Positions 43,981-53,500 are shown, counted from the first letter of the stretch. The stretch: DNA of 64,000 nt from Streptomyces luteolifulvus (GCF_008806595.1 NZ_VZRB01000005.1:219584-283583), one strand, 5' to 3'. Notes: generated from the letters alone by a model not told the origin. Made by a program: numbers and translations.

Positions 43981-44808
43981 ATGGGGAATGAGCAGCTGCA
44001 GTCGATCCACGTCCATCCGGTCAAGGCATTCCGGGGCCTGGCGCTCCCGGAGGCCGTCGTGGAGCCCTGGGGGCTGGCCGGAGACCGACGCTGGGTGCTG
44101 ATCGACGACGGGGGAAAGGTCGTCACGCAACGCCAGCAACCGCGCCTGGCGCTGGCCGCCGCCGAGCTTCTGCCCGGCGGCGGCCTTCGTCTGTCCGCCC
44201 CCGGCAGGGACCCGCTCGACGTGCCGGTTCCCCGGCCGGCCGGCACTGTGCCGGTGGACGTCTTCGGCGACAAGGTCGAGGGCGTGGCCGCCGAGGGCAC
44301 CGCCGCGCACACCTGGTGCAGCGCATACCTCGGAGCCGCCGTGCGCCTTGTGCACATGGACGACCCCGCCACCCGCCGGCCCGTCGATCCGGACTGCGCG
44401 CTGCCCGGCGAGACGGTCTCCTTCGCCGACGGCTTCCCGCTGCTGCTCACCACAGTGGCCTCGCTGGACTCGCTCAACTCCCTGATCGCGCAGGGCGATC
44501 ATGCGGCCGAGGGCCCGCTGCCCATGAACCGTTTCCGGCCGAACCTGGTCGTCTCCGGCACCGATGCCTGGGCGGAGGACGACTGGTCGCGCATCGCCGT
44601 CGGAGAAGTGACCTTCCGCGTCGCGAAGATGTGCGGGCGGTGCGTCGTGACCACCACCGACCAGGCCACCGCCGAGCGCGGCAAGGAGCCCCTGCGGACG
44701 CTGGGACTCCACCGCCGCTTCGACGGCAAGCTGGTCTTCGGGCAGAACCTCGTCCCGCAGACCACGGGCACGGTCCGGGTCGGCGATCCGGTCAGGATCC
44801 TCGGCTGA
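43981..44808 (+). CDS. MOSC-domain protein (molybdenum-cofactor sulfurase C-terminal type)
   Basis: A 275-aa protein. The N-terminal MOSC beta barrel reads IHVHPVKAFRGLALPEAVVE and GLAGDRRWVLIDDGGKVVTQR. The MOSC domain carries NRFRPNLVVSGTDAWAEDDW, and KMCGRCVVTTTDQATAERG holds the conserved cysteine pair. Proteins of this layout bind or transfer sulfur for Mo-cofactor enzymes such as mARC-type reductases. Start ATG 43981 follows the previous gene by 42 nt. Confidence 0.9.
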   Translation: MGNEQLQSIHVHPVKAFRGLALPEAVVEPWGLAGDRRWVLIDDGGKVVTQRQQPRLALAAAELLPGGGLRLSAPGRDPLDVPVPRPAGTVPVDVFGDKVEGVAAEGTAAHTWCSAYLGAAVRLVHMDDPATRRPVDPDCALPGETVSFADGFPLLLTTVASLDSLNSLIAQGDHAAEGPLPMNRFRPNLVVSGTDAWAEDDWSRIAVGEVTFRVAKMCGRCVVTTTDQATAERGKEPLRTLGLHRRFDGKLVFGQNLVPQTTGTVRVGDPVRILG

Positions 44809-44977
44809 TAAGGAACCCCCGCAGGGCCGGGCCGGGAACCCCGCCCGGGGCACGCGCGTTGGGATTCGGTGAGAAGTTCGGCAGGGTCCCGGTCAGGCGA
44901 GGTCACTCCGACTTGACCGGGCTCGCGCGTGGACGGTTCCGCGGGGGAATCACGGAGCGGGAAGGGGGTGCGGGTCG

Positions 44978-45583
44978 GTGCGGGCGATCAGGGGACTCTG
45001 GCGCTGGCGGCACAATCCGCTGCGCCGTACGACCGATCTGGCCGAGGCCTGGGTCGCTCTGACGGCCCTGCTGCTGATCCTGGTCGTCGCACCCGTGGCC
45101 GGCTCCCTCGTCGGCGCCGTCTCCGAGGACGCCCTGCAGCGTTCCGTCCAGGAGCAGCACCAGTCCCGCCGGCAGGTGACGGCCACCGTGATCCGAGCGC
45201 TGAACCGAAACCCGCTGGAGGCCGAGCCCGACAGCGCCTCGGGGCGGGACGTGCGCAGCCGTGTCCTCGCCGGCTGGACCGCACCGGACGGCACCGAGCG
45301 GCACGGCTCGGTGATGGCGGACCTCAAGACCCCGCACGCCGGCGACCACTTCACGCTATGGACGGACCGGCACGGCGGTGTGGTGGCCCCGCCGATGGAC
45401 CCCGCGACCGCGACGACCCATGCCGTCCTCGCCGGACTGGGTACGGCGTTGCTGGCCGCGGGCCTCGTCGAGGGCGGCAGACGGCTGCTCGTGTGGCGCA
45501 TGGTCCGTCGCCGCTACGCCCGTTGGGACCAGGCCTGGGACCGGGCGGGCCCGGACTGGGGCAGGACCGGCACCGGCAGTTGA
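44978..45583 (+). CDS. Rv1733c-like membrane protein
   Basis: A 201-aa protein with the actinobacterial Rv1733c layout: a basic N-terminus with the family motif WRWRHNPLRRTTDLAEAW, helix 1 (about 27-48, LTALLLILVVAPVAGSLVGA), a soluble middle of about 90 residues (VLAGWTAPDGTERHG) and helix 2 (about 148-170), then a basic tail (RRLLVWRMVRRRYARWDQAW). Known members are conserved membrane proteins without a biochemical role. Confidence 0.85.
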   Translation: MRAIRGLWRWRHNPLRRTTDLAEAWVALTALLLILVVAPVAGSLVGAVSEDALQRSVQEQHQSRRQVTATVIRALNRNPLEAEPDSASGRDVRSRVLAGWTAPDGTERHGSVMADLKTPHAGDHFTLWTDRHGGVVAPPMDPATATTHAVLAGLGTALLAAGLVEGGRRLLVWRMVRRRYARWDQAWDRAGPDWGRTGTGS

Positions 45584-45691
45584 CGGCCTTCCGGCTCTGG
45601 TCAACCCATGGTCCGCGCGCACGCTACCGTGGACCGGCCGAACCCCTTCGGCATCAACCCGCGTACCACGAGCTGGGGGCACAGCAACGCC

Positions 45692-48130
45692 ATGGCACAG
45701 GGCACGGTCCAGGTGACGCACACCGGCACATCGCGGTGGCGCCGCCGCACAGGGGAGTACTCGTCGCTCGCCGCCGCCCTGGAGGCCGCGGCGGACGGTG
45801 ACGTCCTCACCGTCGCCCCGGGCACGTACCGGGAGAACCTCGTCGTCCAGCGGGCGGTGACCCTGCGCGGCCCCGAGAACTCCCCCGGCTCCGTGCGCAT
45901 CGCGCCCGCCGACGGAGTGCCGCTGACCGTGCGTGCCTCGGCGACGGTCCAGGACCTGCATGTGGAGGCCCAGGACGCTGCCGCTCCGGCCCTGCTGGTC
46001 GAGGAGGGCACGCCGGAACTCCTGGACGTGCGGGTCGTCACGCGCTCCGCGGCCGGGATCGAGGTGCGCGGCGGCGCCCGGCCGACCGTCCGGCGCTGCA
46101 CCGTCGACAATCCGGCCGGCATCGGCATCGCCGTACTCGACGGCGGGAGCGGGGTGTTCGAGGAGTGCGAGGTCGTCGCGGCGGGCCAGTCGGGCGTCGC
46201 GGTGCGCGGCGGCGCGCACCCGCGCCTGGAGCGCTGCCGCATCCACCACACCTCGGGCGCGGGGCTGACGGCGACCGGTGAGAACTCCTCGCTGGAAGCG
46301 GTGGGTTGCGAGGTCTACGAGGTCCGCGGCAGCGGCGTCCAGGTCACCGGCCGGGCCACCGCCCATCTCACCGACTGCGATGTGCACCGCACCACCGCCG
46401 ACGGCGTCACCCTGGACACGGACGCGGTCCTCACGCTCGCCGACTGCCGTATCCACGACATCCCGGAGAACGCGGTCGACCTGCGGTCGCGTTCGGTACT
46501 CACCCTGACCAGGACGACTGTGCGTCAGTTCGGGCGCAACGGGCTGTCGGTGTGGGATCCCGGCACGCGCGTGGACGCCAACCAGTGCGAGATCTTCGAC
46601 AGCACCGGCGACTACCCCGCCGTCTGGGTCAGTGACGGCGCGACCGCGGTCCTCGACTCCTGCCGGGTGCACGACGTGCCGGACGCCCTGTTCGTCCTGG
46701 ACCGCGGCTCGCGCGCGGACGTCGTCGACAGCGATCTCTCCCAGGTGCGCAACACGGCGGTGTCGGTGAGCGACGGCGCCACGGCGCAGCTCGACGACTG
46801 CCGCATCCGGGACGCGGCGACGGGCGCCTGGTTCCGCGACCACGGCAGCGGCGGCACCCTCAACAACTGCACCCTGACCGGGACACAGACCGGAGTGATC
46901 GTCACCAAGGGTGCGGACCCGACGATCGAGCGCTGCACGGTCGACGGTCCCGCCGAGGCGGGCTTCTATGTCTCGGCCGGCGGCCGCGGCAGCTTCCTGG
47001 GCTGCCGGGTGACGGGCAGCGGCGGGTACGGCTTCCATGTGCTCGACGGCTGCCGCTCGACGCTGAGAAAGTGCCGTACGGAGCGATGCGCGCGCGGCGG
47101 CTACGAGTTCGCGGAGGGCGGCCCGGACGGCGCGTCCGGTGCCGGTCCCGTGGTCGAGGAGTGCACGAGCGACGAGAGCGGGAGCCTGCGCCCGCCGACG
47201 GCGCGCGAGACGGCGGTGCAGACGACGTCCCAGTCCCCCGGTCTGCTCGGGGCGATCCCCGGGCAGCGCACCACCGAGCAGGAGCCGCTCGTCACGGCCG
47301 TCGAGCCGGAGAAGCCGGCGCGCACCTCGAAGGACGTCCTCGGTGAACTGGACGCGCTGGTGGGCCTGGACAGCGTCAAGCGCGAGGTGCGGGCGCTGAC
47401 CGACATGATCGAGGTGGGGCGGCGCCGGCAGCAGGCCGGCCTCAAGGCGGCCTCGGTCAAGCGCCATCTGGTCTTCACCGGCTCCCCCGGCACCGGCAAG
47501 ACGACGGTCGCGCGGCTGTACGGCGAGATCCTCGCCTCGCTCGGGGTGCTGGAGAAGGGCCATCTCGTCGAGGTGTCCCGCGTCGACCTGGTCGGCGAGC
47601 ACATCGGCTCCACGGCGATCCGCACCCAGGAGGCCTTCGACCGGGCGCGCGGCGGTGTGCTGTTCATCGACGAGGCGTACGCGCTCTCGCCCGAGGACTC
47701 CGGCCGCGACTTCGGCAAGGAGGCCATCGACACGCTCGTGAAGCTGATGGAGGACCACCGGGACGCGGTCGTGGTGATCGTCGCGGGCTACACCGCGGAG
47801 ATGGAGCGGTTCCTCTCCATCAACCCGGGTGTGGCGTCCCGTTTCTCACGGACCATCACGTTCAGCGACTACCGCCCGGAGGAACTGCTGCGGATCGTGG
47901 AGCAGCAGGCCGAGGAGCACGAGTACCGGCTGGCGCCGGGCGCCACGGAGGCCCTGCTGAAGTACTTCACCGCGATGCCCAAGGGCCCGGCGTTCGGCAA
48001 CGGCCGCACCGCCCGCCAGACCTTCGAGGCGATGGTCGAACGCCACGCGGGCCGGGTCGCCCAGTTCGAGGAACCGAGCACGGACGATCTGACGCTGCTC
48101 TACGCGGAGGACCTGCCCGACTCGCCCTGA
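45692..48130 (+). CDS. Right-handed beta-helix fused to CbbX/EccA-type AAA+ ATPase
   Basis: An 812-aa fusion. Residues about 10-490 are a parallel beta-helix of roughly 23-residue turns rich in DC and GxGV patterns (VLTVAPGTYRENLVV, CRIHHTSGAGLTATGENSSL, CTLTGTQTGVIVTKGADPTI). After an acidic linker, an AAA+ domain (about 540-800) has Walker A GSPGTGKT (near 597), Walker B GVLFIDEAYAL (near 655), sensor VVIVAGYTAEMERFL and an arginine region SRFSRTITF. This ATPase type includes CbbX and the ESX component EccA. ATG 45692 is preferred; the frame extends to 45608. Its end overlaps the convergent hydrolase gene by 31 bp. Confidence 0.88.
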   Translation: MAQGTVQVTHTGTSRWRRRTGEYSSLAAALEAAADGDVLTVAPGTYRENLVVQRAVTLRGPENSPGSVRIAPADGVPLTVRASATVQDLHVEAQDAAAPALLVEEGTPELLDVRVVTRSAAGIEVRGGARPTVRRCTVDNPAGIGIAVLDGGSGVFEECEVVAAGQSGVAVRGGAHPRLERCRIHHTSGAGLTATGENSSLEAVGCEVYEVRGSGVQVTGRATAHLTDCDVHRTTADGVTLDTDAVLTLADCRIHDIPENAVDLRSRSVLTLTRTTVRQFGRNGLSVWDPGTRVDANQCEIFDSTGDYPAVWVSDGATAVLDSCRVHDVPDALFVLDRGSRADVVDSDLSQVRNTAVSVSDGATAQLDDCRIRDAATGAWFRDHGSGGTLNNCTLTGTQTGVIVTKGADPTIERCTVDGPAEAGFYVSAGGRGSFLGCRVTGSGGYGFHVLDGCRSTLRKCRTERCARGGYEFAEGGPDGASGAGPVVEECTSDESGSLRPPTARETAVQTTSQSPGLLGAIPGQRTTEQEPLVTAVEPEKPARTSKDVLGELDALVGLDSVKREVRALTDMIEVGRRRQQAGLKAASVKRHLVFTGSPGTGKTTVARLYGEILASLGVLEKGHLVEVSRVDLVGEHIGSTAIRTQEAFDRARGGVLFIDEAYALSPEDSGRDFGKEAIDTLVKLMEDHRDAVVVIVAGYTAEMERFLSINPGVASRFSRTITFSDYRPEELLRIVEQQAEEHEYRLAPGATEALLKYFTAMPKGPAFGNGRTARQTFEAMVERHAGRVAQFEEPSTDDLTLLYAEDLPDSP

Positions 48131-50511
48131 GCCTCGTCCTCCGGGTCCGCGCCGGGAGACGCGATGTCCGCGCCGGGAGAGACCCGGTGGCGCGGCCCCG
48201 GCACGGCGGGCCGCAGCCTGGCCAGCAGCCGTTCCCTCTCCCGGGCGAACGCGGGGTCCGCCTGGTAGGCGGAGTGGCCGAGGATCGGTGCGGGCAGCGG
48301 ATGCCGCTGTGTGCGGCCGTACGCCAGCGGGTCCTCGAGGGGTTCGTGGTCCACCTCGGGGCCGCACGCGCCGGGCAGGCGGACGGGGCCGCCGATCGGG
48401 TCGGTGAGGCGGTACAGGTTGCGCCAGCAGTCGACCTCGTGGTGCAGGGAGCTGAGGGCCGCGGGGCCGAAGTGGGCCGGGAACCAGCGGCCGTAGAGAC
48501 GCTCCAGCGGGGAGCCGTACGTCAGCAGCGCGACCCGCTTGCGGACCGACGGGGTCAGCTGCCAGGCCGCCGCGGCGGCCAGCACGCTGCCCTGCGAGTG
48601 CCCGGAGATGACGAGCCGTCCGCCGGTGGCCCGCGTCCAGGCCGCCATCCGCCAGGTCAGGTCGGGCACCGCCCGTTCGGCGTAGCAGGGCGGTGCGAAG
48701 GGATGGGCGGCGCGCGGCCAGAAGGTGCCGACGTCCCACAGGATGCCGATGGTGCGCCGCGCGGACGCGTCCTTGTACGCGCGCCGGCCCCAGGTGACGA
48801 ACAGGACGAAGCCGAGTCCGATCAGCCAGGAGCCCAGCGCCTGCGCGGTCTCGGCGGCGCCGTGGACGAAGGCGGGCGCGTGCCGGGCGGCCTGAGCGGG
48901 TGCCCGTTCGGTGGTCAGGGCGCCCACGAGCGCTCCGGCGCCCAGCAGCAGGGTGGTGGTGGAGGTGACGGCGACGACGAGGGGACCACGGTCGGTGAGG
49001 GTGGCCATCGCACGGGTCCTTGCGATACGGCGGGTGCGACGGGTGTCCTCGGGCTCTTCCGGGTGGCCGCGTTCCACCGCGGCCCGCTCGGTGCGGGACA
49101 GGACCCAGGTGCGCCGTCCCAGCTCGCCGCAGAGCACCAGCAGCACGACGAGCAGCGGCGGGATCACGGACGCCTGCCAGGTCAGCAGGACCGGCGGGCC
49201 GGCGAGGGAGGCCCCGGAGCCGTCCAGCCAGTCGGACACCCGCTGCGACACCCCGCCGGACATCACCCCGCCCAGTGCGCAGGCCAGCATCGCCACCGCG
49301 GGCCCGCCGAGACCGTGCATCGCGGCACGGGTGTCGGGGCGGGTGCGGTGGAGCAGGTGGGCGGCCACGGCGAGGGCGATCACGAGCAGCCCCTGGACCA
49401 GGGCGATGCCGCCGAAGGTCATGTCGCCCGGCAGCCGTCCCGCCGATTGCCACCCCGGGCGCTCCCAGCCCGCGTACACCAGGGTGAGCAGCAGCAGGAG
49501 GACGGCGGCGAGCGGCAGCCGCCGTACGACATGGCGGTCGAGCTCCTGGTCGAGGCGGTTCTCGCTGCGGCCGCGGCGGCAGACCACCCACACCACGACG
49601 GCCACGCCGGCGACGAGCGCCGCCTGAAGGAGCCGGCCGAGTGCGTCGAGCAGCGCGGGACCGCCGGGGACGCGGTCGAAGCGGGCCGCCGCCGAGCCGA
49701 CGGCGCCGGCGACCGTGAGCAGACCGGCGGCGGTGTGGGCGGCACGCAGCCGGGCGACCAGACGGCGCCCGTACCAGAAGCCGGGCCTGCCCAGGGCGGT
49801 GCGGCCGCTCTCCTCGTCGGGCTCGGGCCGGCGGGAGAGCGGCTGCTGGGACTCGTACGCGCTCCAGGTGCGGTGGGAGAGGTACCACAGCAGGCCGGTG
49901 AGCGCGGCCGGCACCAGGGCGGCGAGGGCGAGACGGCGGCCGGGGCGGCTCCACCAGCCGTCGTCCGAGAGCTCCGGCGACAGGAAGCCCAGCCAGGAGT
50001 GCCGCTCGGCGCACGCGCGCGTGCCCGCGCACTGCCAGGCGGTCAGATCGAGGGCGACCTCGCAGGCCGCGGCGACGAGCAGCACGGTCAGGGTCAGTCC
50101 CGCGAGCCGCACCAGCAGTCCGTACAGCCGGACCGTCCGCCCCCGGCCGCGCGCGGTGGGACGCATCCAGTGGGCCAGGTTGACCACCATGAACGGCAGT
50201 AAGAGCAGCCACAGCGCCCGGGCGCCGTTGCCGGAGGTCAGATTGCACCAGACGTACGCCTCGGGCACCGGTCCGCCGCGGCGGCCGTCCGGCGTGGACT
50301 CCGCGTCGACGTCGTCGGCGCGCCGGAAGACGGCCGCGGTGTCGTCGCCGGTGATCCGCACGGTGCGCGGATCGTCGAGCATCTTCTCCGGCGTGGTGCC
50401 GCCCACTCCGTGGACCAGGAGTTCCAGGGCGGCTCCGGCTTCCTGCGGCTGCGCGGCGGTGTCCGGTCCGCCCGCCGAGGCCTCTTCCCGCGCACGTTCC
50501 ACTGTTCGCAC
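48100..50511 (-). CDS. Large membrane protein with C-terminal alpha/beta-hydrolase (esterase) domain
   Basis: An 803-aa protein starting at GTG 50511 or 50502. The N-terminal 60 residues hold LELLVHGVGGTTPEKM, an oxyanion-type HGxGG motif, so the hydrolase fold may be split around the membrane part. Some nine transmembrane helices follow between about 90 and 570. The C-terminal part has LVISGHSQGSVLAAAAAW (nucleophile Ser near 640), TYGSPLERLYGRWFP and LGHSAYQ, with Asp/His of a Ser-His-Asp triad plausible. Such proteins are annotated as lipases or integral membrane hydrolases in actinobacteria; the substrate is unknown. The 3' end overlaps the convergent AAA gene. Confidence 0.8.
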   Translation of the reverse strand: MRTVERAREEASAGGPDTAAQPQEAGAALELLVHGVGGTTPEKMLDDPRTVRITGDDTAAVFRRADDVDAESTPDGRRGGPVPEAYVWCNLTSGNGARALWLLLLPFMVVNLAHWMRPTARGRGRTVRLYGLLVRLAGLTLTVLLVAAACEVALDLTAWQCAGTRACAERHSWLGFLSPELSDDGWWSRPGRRLALAALVPAALTGLLWYLSHRTWSAYESQQPLSRRPEPDEESGRTALGRPGFWYGRRLVARLRAAHTAAGLLTVAGAVGSAAARFDRVPGGPALLDALGRLLQAALVAGVAVVVWVVCRRGRSENRLDQELDRHVVRRLPLAAVLLLLLTLVYAGWERPGWQSAGRLPGDMTFGGIALVQGLLVIALAVAAHLLHRTRPDTRAAMHGLGGPAVAMLACALGGVMSGGVSQRVSDWLDGSGASLAGPPVLLTWQASVIPPLLVVLLVLCGELGRRTWVLSRTERAAVERGHPEEPEDTRRTRRIARTRAMATLTDRGPLVVAVTSTTTLLLGAGALVGALTTERAPAQAARHAPAFVHGAAETAQALGSWLIGLGFVLFVTWGRRAYKDASARRTIGILWDVGTFWPRAAHPFAPPCYAERAVPDLTWRMAAWTRATGGRLVISGHSQGSVLAAAAAWQLTPSVRKRVALLTYGSPLERLYGRWFPAHFGPAALSSLHHEVDCWRNLYRLTDPIGGPVRLPGACGPEVDHEPLEDPLAYGRTQRHPLPAPILGHSAYQADPAFARERERLLARLRPAVPGPRHRVSPGADIASPGADPEDEAQGESGRSSA

Positions 50512-50790
50512 ATCCCCCGTGACGCTCCGTCGGCATCTGTTCGTGCGGCCAAAGGATCTCCGCTGGAGCGGTGCCGCACACCTCTCGTCACGGAATCTCC
50601 CCGATCCGTGTGACACGAGGGAAACGGAAGATGTCCTGGTGGCATGCGCGCGTCGGGACACTCGGTGACGCACCGCGTACCCTGCCGTGCGAGGATGGGA
50701 CGCCCGCACACCGGGGCGAGGAAGAATGTCCTTGTCGGAGCGGGTGCGCAGGAGTGCCGGACGGTTTGAGGCGAAAGGACCGGAGCGTAC

Positions 50791-51624
50791 GTGAGTGAGA
50801 ATCAGAACCTCCTCGCGGAGCAGCGGCGCGCCCTGATCCTGGACGAGGTCCGGCGCCGTGGCGGCGTCCGTGTGAACGAGCTGACCCGCAAGCTCGGTGT
50901 GTCGGACATGACGGTCCGGCGCGATCTCGACGCTCTCGCCCGGCAGGGCGTCCTGGAGAAGGTGCACGGCGGCGCGGTTCCGGTGGTCGAGGCGAGCACG
51001 CACGAGCCGGGCTTCGAGGCCAAATCGGGGCTGGAGCTGACGGCCAAGGAGGACATCGCCCGGGCAGCGGCCGAGCTGGTCGCGCCGGGCAGCGCAATCG
51101 CCCTCTCGGGCGGTACGACGACCTACGCGCTGGCCCACCACCTCCTCGACGTGCCCGACCTCACCGTCGTCACCAACTCGGTGCGGGTGGCCGACGTCTT
51201 CCACGCGGCCCAGCGCACCTCGGGCCCGCGCCAGGGGGCGGCCACCGTCGTACTGACCGGCGGGGTGCGCACCCCGTCCGACTCGCTGGTGGGCCCGGTG
51301 GCCGACCAGGCGATCGCGGCGCTCCACTTCGATGTGCTGTTTCTCGGGGTGCACGGGATATCGGCCGAGGCCGGTCTGTCGACGCCGAACCTGGCGGAGG
51401 CCGAGACCAACCGGCGCCTCGTGCAGTCGGCTCGGCGGGTCGTGGTGGTCGCCGACCACACCAAGTGGGGGACGGTGGGCCTGAGTTCGTTCGCGGCGCT
51501 GGAGCAGGTCGACACGCTGGTGACGGATGCCGGGCTGCCGGCCGGGGTGCGCGCGGAGATCGCCGAGCATCTGCGGCTCGTGGTGGCGGGCGAGCCCGAT
51601 GAGGACCAGGACGCAGACAGCTGA
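50791..51624 (+). CDS. DeoR/GlpR-family transcriptional regulator
   Basis: A 277-aa regulator from GTG 50791. The N-terminal winged helix (residues 8-62) reads LAEQRRALILDEVRRRGGVR, LTRKLGVSDMTVRRDLDALA and VLEKVHGGAVPV. The DeoR sensor domain follows (about 80-250) with IALSGGTTTYALAHHL, VTNSVRVADVFHAA and VVVVADHTKWGTVGLSSF, where a sugar phosphate is bound in known members. No sugar catabolic gene is adjacent, so its target must lie elsewhere or be itself. The 279 nt upstream hold nothing else I can support. Confidence 0.92.
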   Translation: MSENQNLLAEQRRALILDEVRRRGGVRVNELTRKLGVSDMTVRRDLDALARQGVLEKVHGGAVPVVEASTHEPGFEAKSGLELTAKEDIARAAAELVAPGSAIALSGGTTTYALAHHLLDVPDLTVVTNSVRVADVFHAAQRTSGPRQGAATVVLTGGVRTPSDSLVGPVADQAIAALHFDVLFLGVHGISAEAGLSTPNLAEAETNRRLVQSARRVVVVADHTKWGTVGLSSFAALEQVDTLVTDAGLPAGVRAEIAEHLRLVVAGEPDEDQDADS

Positions 51625-51735
51625 CTGACCGTCAGCTAGGGTGACGGGACGCGGGGCGCTGCGCCGCCGCGCCCGTTCTGCCCGTCCTGCCCGGCCTGCC
51701 GCCTCCCGCCGGGATGCCTCGAGGGAGTTTCGTCC

Positions 51736-52209
51736 ATGGCTCGCCGACTGCGTCCGGTGGGAATCGAGTTCGTCGAGACCGCTCCCGTACGTCTCGTCTT
51801 CGCCCGGGAGATCTCCGCACCCCCTGGGGCCGTCTTCCACGCGCTCGCCGAGGACGTGGCCGGCTGGGCCGGGTGGTTCTCGGCGGTGACGCTCGCCCGG
51901 CCCGTCGACGACGGTGCCCGGCGCGAGATCCGTCTCAGGGGCGGCACCCGGTTCGAGGAGAGCGTCCTCGTGGCGACATCACCGGAGGTCTACGCCTACC
52001 GCGTGGACGTGACCAACGCGCCGGGCCTGCGTGCGCTCGTCGAGGAGTGGCGGCTCACCGCGGCGGGCACCGGCACACGGGTTCAGTGGACCTTCGCGGC
52101 CGATGGGACGCCGCCGCTGCGGCTCGCCCTCCGGCTCGCGCGCGCAGGCCTCGGCCTGGCATTCCGGGACGCGGTGACGACGCTGGACCGGCGGCTGGCC
52201 GCACGCTGA
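51736..52209 (+). CDS. SRPBCC (START-like) domain protein
   Basis: A 157-aa single-domain protein. The start (VRLVFAREISAPPGAVFHAL AEDV) and the alternation of strands with a last long helix (LGLAFRDAVTTLDRRLAAR) are typical of polyketide cyclase/dehydrase-type SRPBCC folds, which bind hydrophobic ligands in a cavity. No PKS genes are near. It ends 1 nt from the stop of the convergent Cds1-like gene. Confidence 0.82.
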   Translation: MARRLRPVGIEFVETAPVRLVFAREISAPPGAVFHALAEDVAGWAGWFSAVTLARPVDDGARREIRLRGGTRFEESVLVATSPEVYAYRVDVTNAPGLRALVEEWRLTAAGTGTRVQWTFAADGTPPLRLALRLARAGLGLAFRDAVTTLDRRLAAR

Positions 52210-52210
52210 C

Positions 52211-53335
52211 TCAGTCGGGCCAGATCCCCGTCTCGAGCAGCGTCTCGATCGCCGCCGTGTACGGGGCAACGTCCAGACCCTGCTCGGCGAGCCAGGCGTC
52301 CGAGTAGTACTTGTCGAGATACCGGTCCCCCGGGTCGCACAGCAGCGTCACCACGCTCCCCTGGCGCCCCTCGGCCACCATCTCCGCGACGATCTTCAGC
52401 GCGCTCCACAGCCCGGTGCCCGTGGAACCGCCCGCCTTGCGCCCGATCGCCTGCTCCAGCGCCCGCACCGCGGCGACGCTGGCCGCGTCCGGCACCTTCA
52501 TCATGCGGTCGACGGCCCCGGGCACGAAGCTCGGTTCCATACGCGGCCGGCCGATGCCCTCGATACGCGATCCGCAGTCGCACGTGACGTCCGGATCACC
52601 GGTGGTCCAGCCCTCGAAGAAGCAGGAGTTCTCCGGATCGGCGACACAGATCCGGGTGTCGTGCTGCGTGTAGTGGACGTAGCGCGCGATGGTCGCCGAG
52701 GTGCCGCCGGTACCGGCCGTGGCGACGATCCACGCCGGCTCCGGAAACCGCTCCAACTCCAGTTGCCGGAAGATGGATTCGGCGATGTTGTTGTTGCCGC
52801 GCCAGTCCGTGGCACGTTCGGCGTAGGTGAACTGGTCCATGTAGTGGCCGCCGGTGTCCGTCGCGAGGGCGGCGGAGGCCTCGTACATGGTGCGCGGGTC
52901 GTCCACGAAGTGGCACTGCCCGCCGTGGAACTCGATGAGACGGCACTTCTCGGCGCTGGTCGTACGCGGCATGACGGCGATGAAGGGCACGCCGATCAGC
53001 TTCGCGAAGTACGCCTCGGACACGGCGGTGGAGCCGCTGGACGCCTCGATCACCGGACGGCCCGGCCGGATCCAGCCGTTGCACAGACCGTAGAGGAACA
53101 GGGAGCGGGCGAGCCGGTGCTTGAGGCTGCCCGTCGGATGGGTCGACTCGTCCTTCAGATAGAGGTCGATGCCCCACTTCTCCGGCAGCGGGAAGCGCAG
53201 CAGATGCGTGTCCGCCGAGCGGTTGGCGTCGGCCTGGACCTTGCGGACGGCCTCTTTCAGCCAGCGGCGGTAGGCGGCGTCACTGTGGTCGACGTCGAGG
53301 GTGGCGCCGGTCCGGATCTGTTGAGGGGTACTCAC
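52211..53335 (-). CDS. PLP-dependent cysteine desulfhydrase, Cds1/Rv3684-like
   Basis: A 374-aa fold-type II PLP enzyme. PLP lysine lies in [19 protein letters not shown] (about residue 75), the phosphate-binding loop in GTGGTSAT, and the substrate loop in [21 protein letters not shown]-type [16 protein letters not shown] and [11 protein letters not shown] match mycobacterial Cds1, which turns L-cysteine into H2S, pyruvate and ammonia. GTG 53335 is the family start. A CDCGS insert (about 290) is noted. Two palindromes occur in its upstream region. Confidence 0.85.
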   Translation of the reverse strand: MSTPQQIRTGATLDVDHSDAAYRRWLKEAVRKVQADANRSADTHLLRFPLPEKWGIDLYLKDESTHPTGSLKHRLARSLFLYGLCNGWIRPGRPVIEASSGSTAVSEAYFAKLIGVPFIAVMPRTTSAEKCRLIEFHGGQCHFVDDPRTMYEASAALATDTGGHYMDQFTYAERATDWRGNNNIAESIFRQLELERFPEPAWIVATAGTGGTSATIARYVHYTQHDTRICVADPENSCFFEGWTTGDPDVTCDCGSRIEGIGRPRMEPSFVPGAVDRMMKVPDAASVAAVRALEQAIGRKAGGSTGTGLWSALKIVAEMVAEGRQGSVVTLLCDPGDRYLDKYYSDAWLAEQGLDVAPYTAAIETLLETGIWPD

Positions 53336-53431
53336 GGCGGGCTCCTTATGCTTCGCGCCGACGGCGCGCGGGGGCGGCCGACGCACCGATCATAGACAGC
53401 ATCCGCACGCTTCTCACCTGCATAAACACGC

Positions 53432-53448
53432 CTTTGAGCGTCTCAAAG
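53432..53448. promoter_or_regulatory. Palindrome upstream of the Cds1-like gene
   Basis: CTTTGAG-CGT-CTCAAAG, a perfect 7-bp inverted repeat with a 3-nt spacer, about 95 nt before the Cds1 start on the divergent side. It is more AT-rich than its context and suits a dimeric repressor operator; a terminator is less likely since no gene ends here. Confidence 0.45.
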
Positions 53449-53484
53449 ACCACCCTGGGTCAAGGGGTGCGCGGCCATGGGGGC

Positions 53485-53500
53485 GCATTCGCGCGAATGC
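53485..53500. promoter_or_regulatory. Perfect 16-bp palindrome in the same intergenic region
   Basis: GCATTCGCGCGAATGC is its own reverse complement. It lies between the Cds1-like gene and the 107-aa gene, 36 nt from the previous palindrome. An operator role is inferred only from symmetry. Confidence 0.4.

Noticed and set aside
47846-50581. 911-codon minus-strand frame in another register
   Set aside because: Arg/Pro/Ala-rich shadow of the membrane hydrolase with no domain motif.
50512-51840. Extension of the membrane hydrolase to 1,246 aa
   Set aside because: The extension runs antisense through the DeoR gene and has no homology; the protein fits its family from about 50511.
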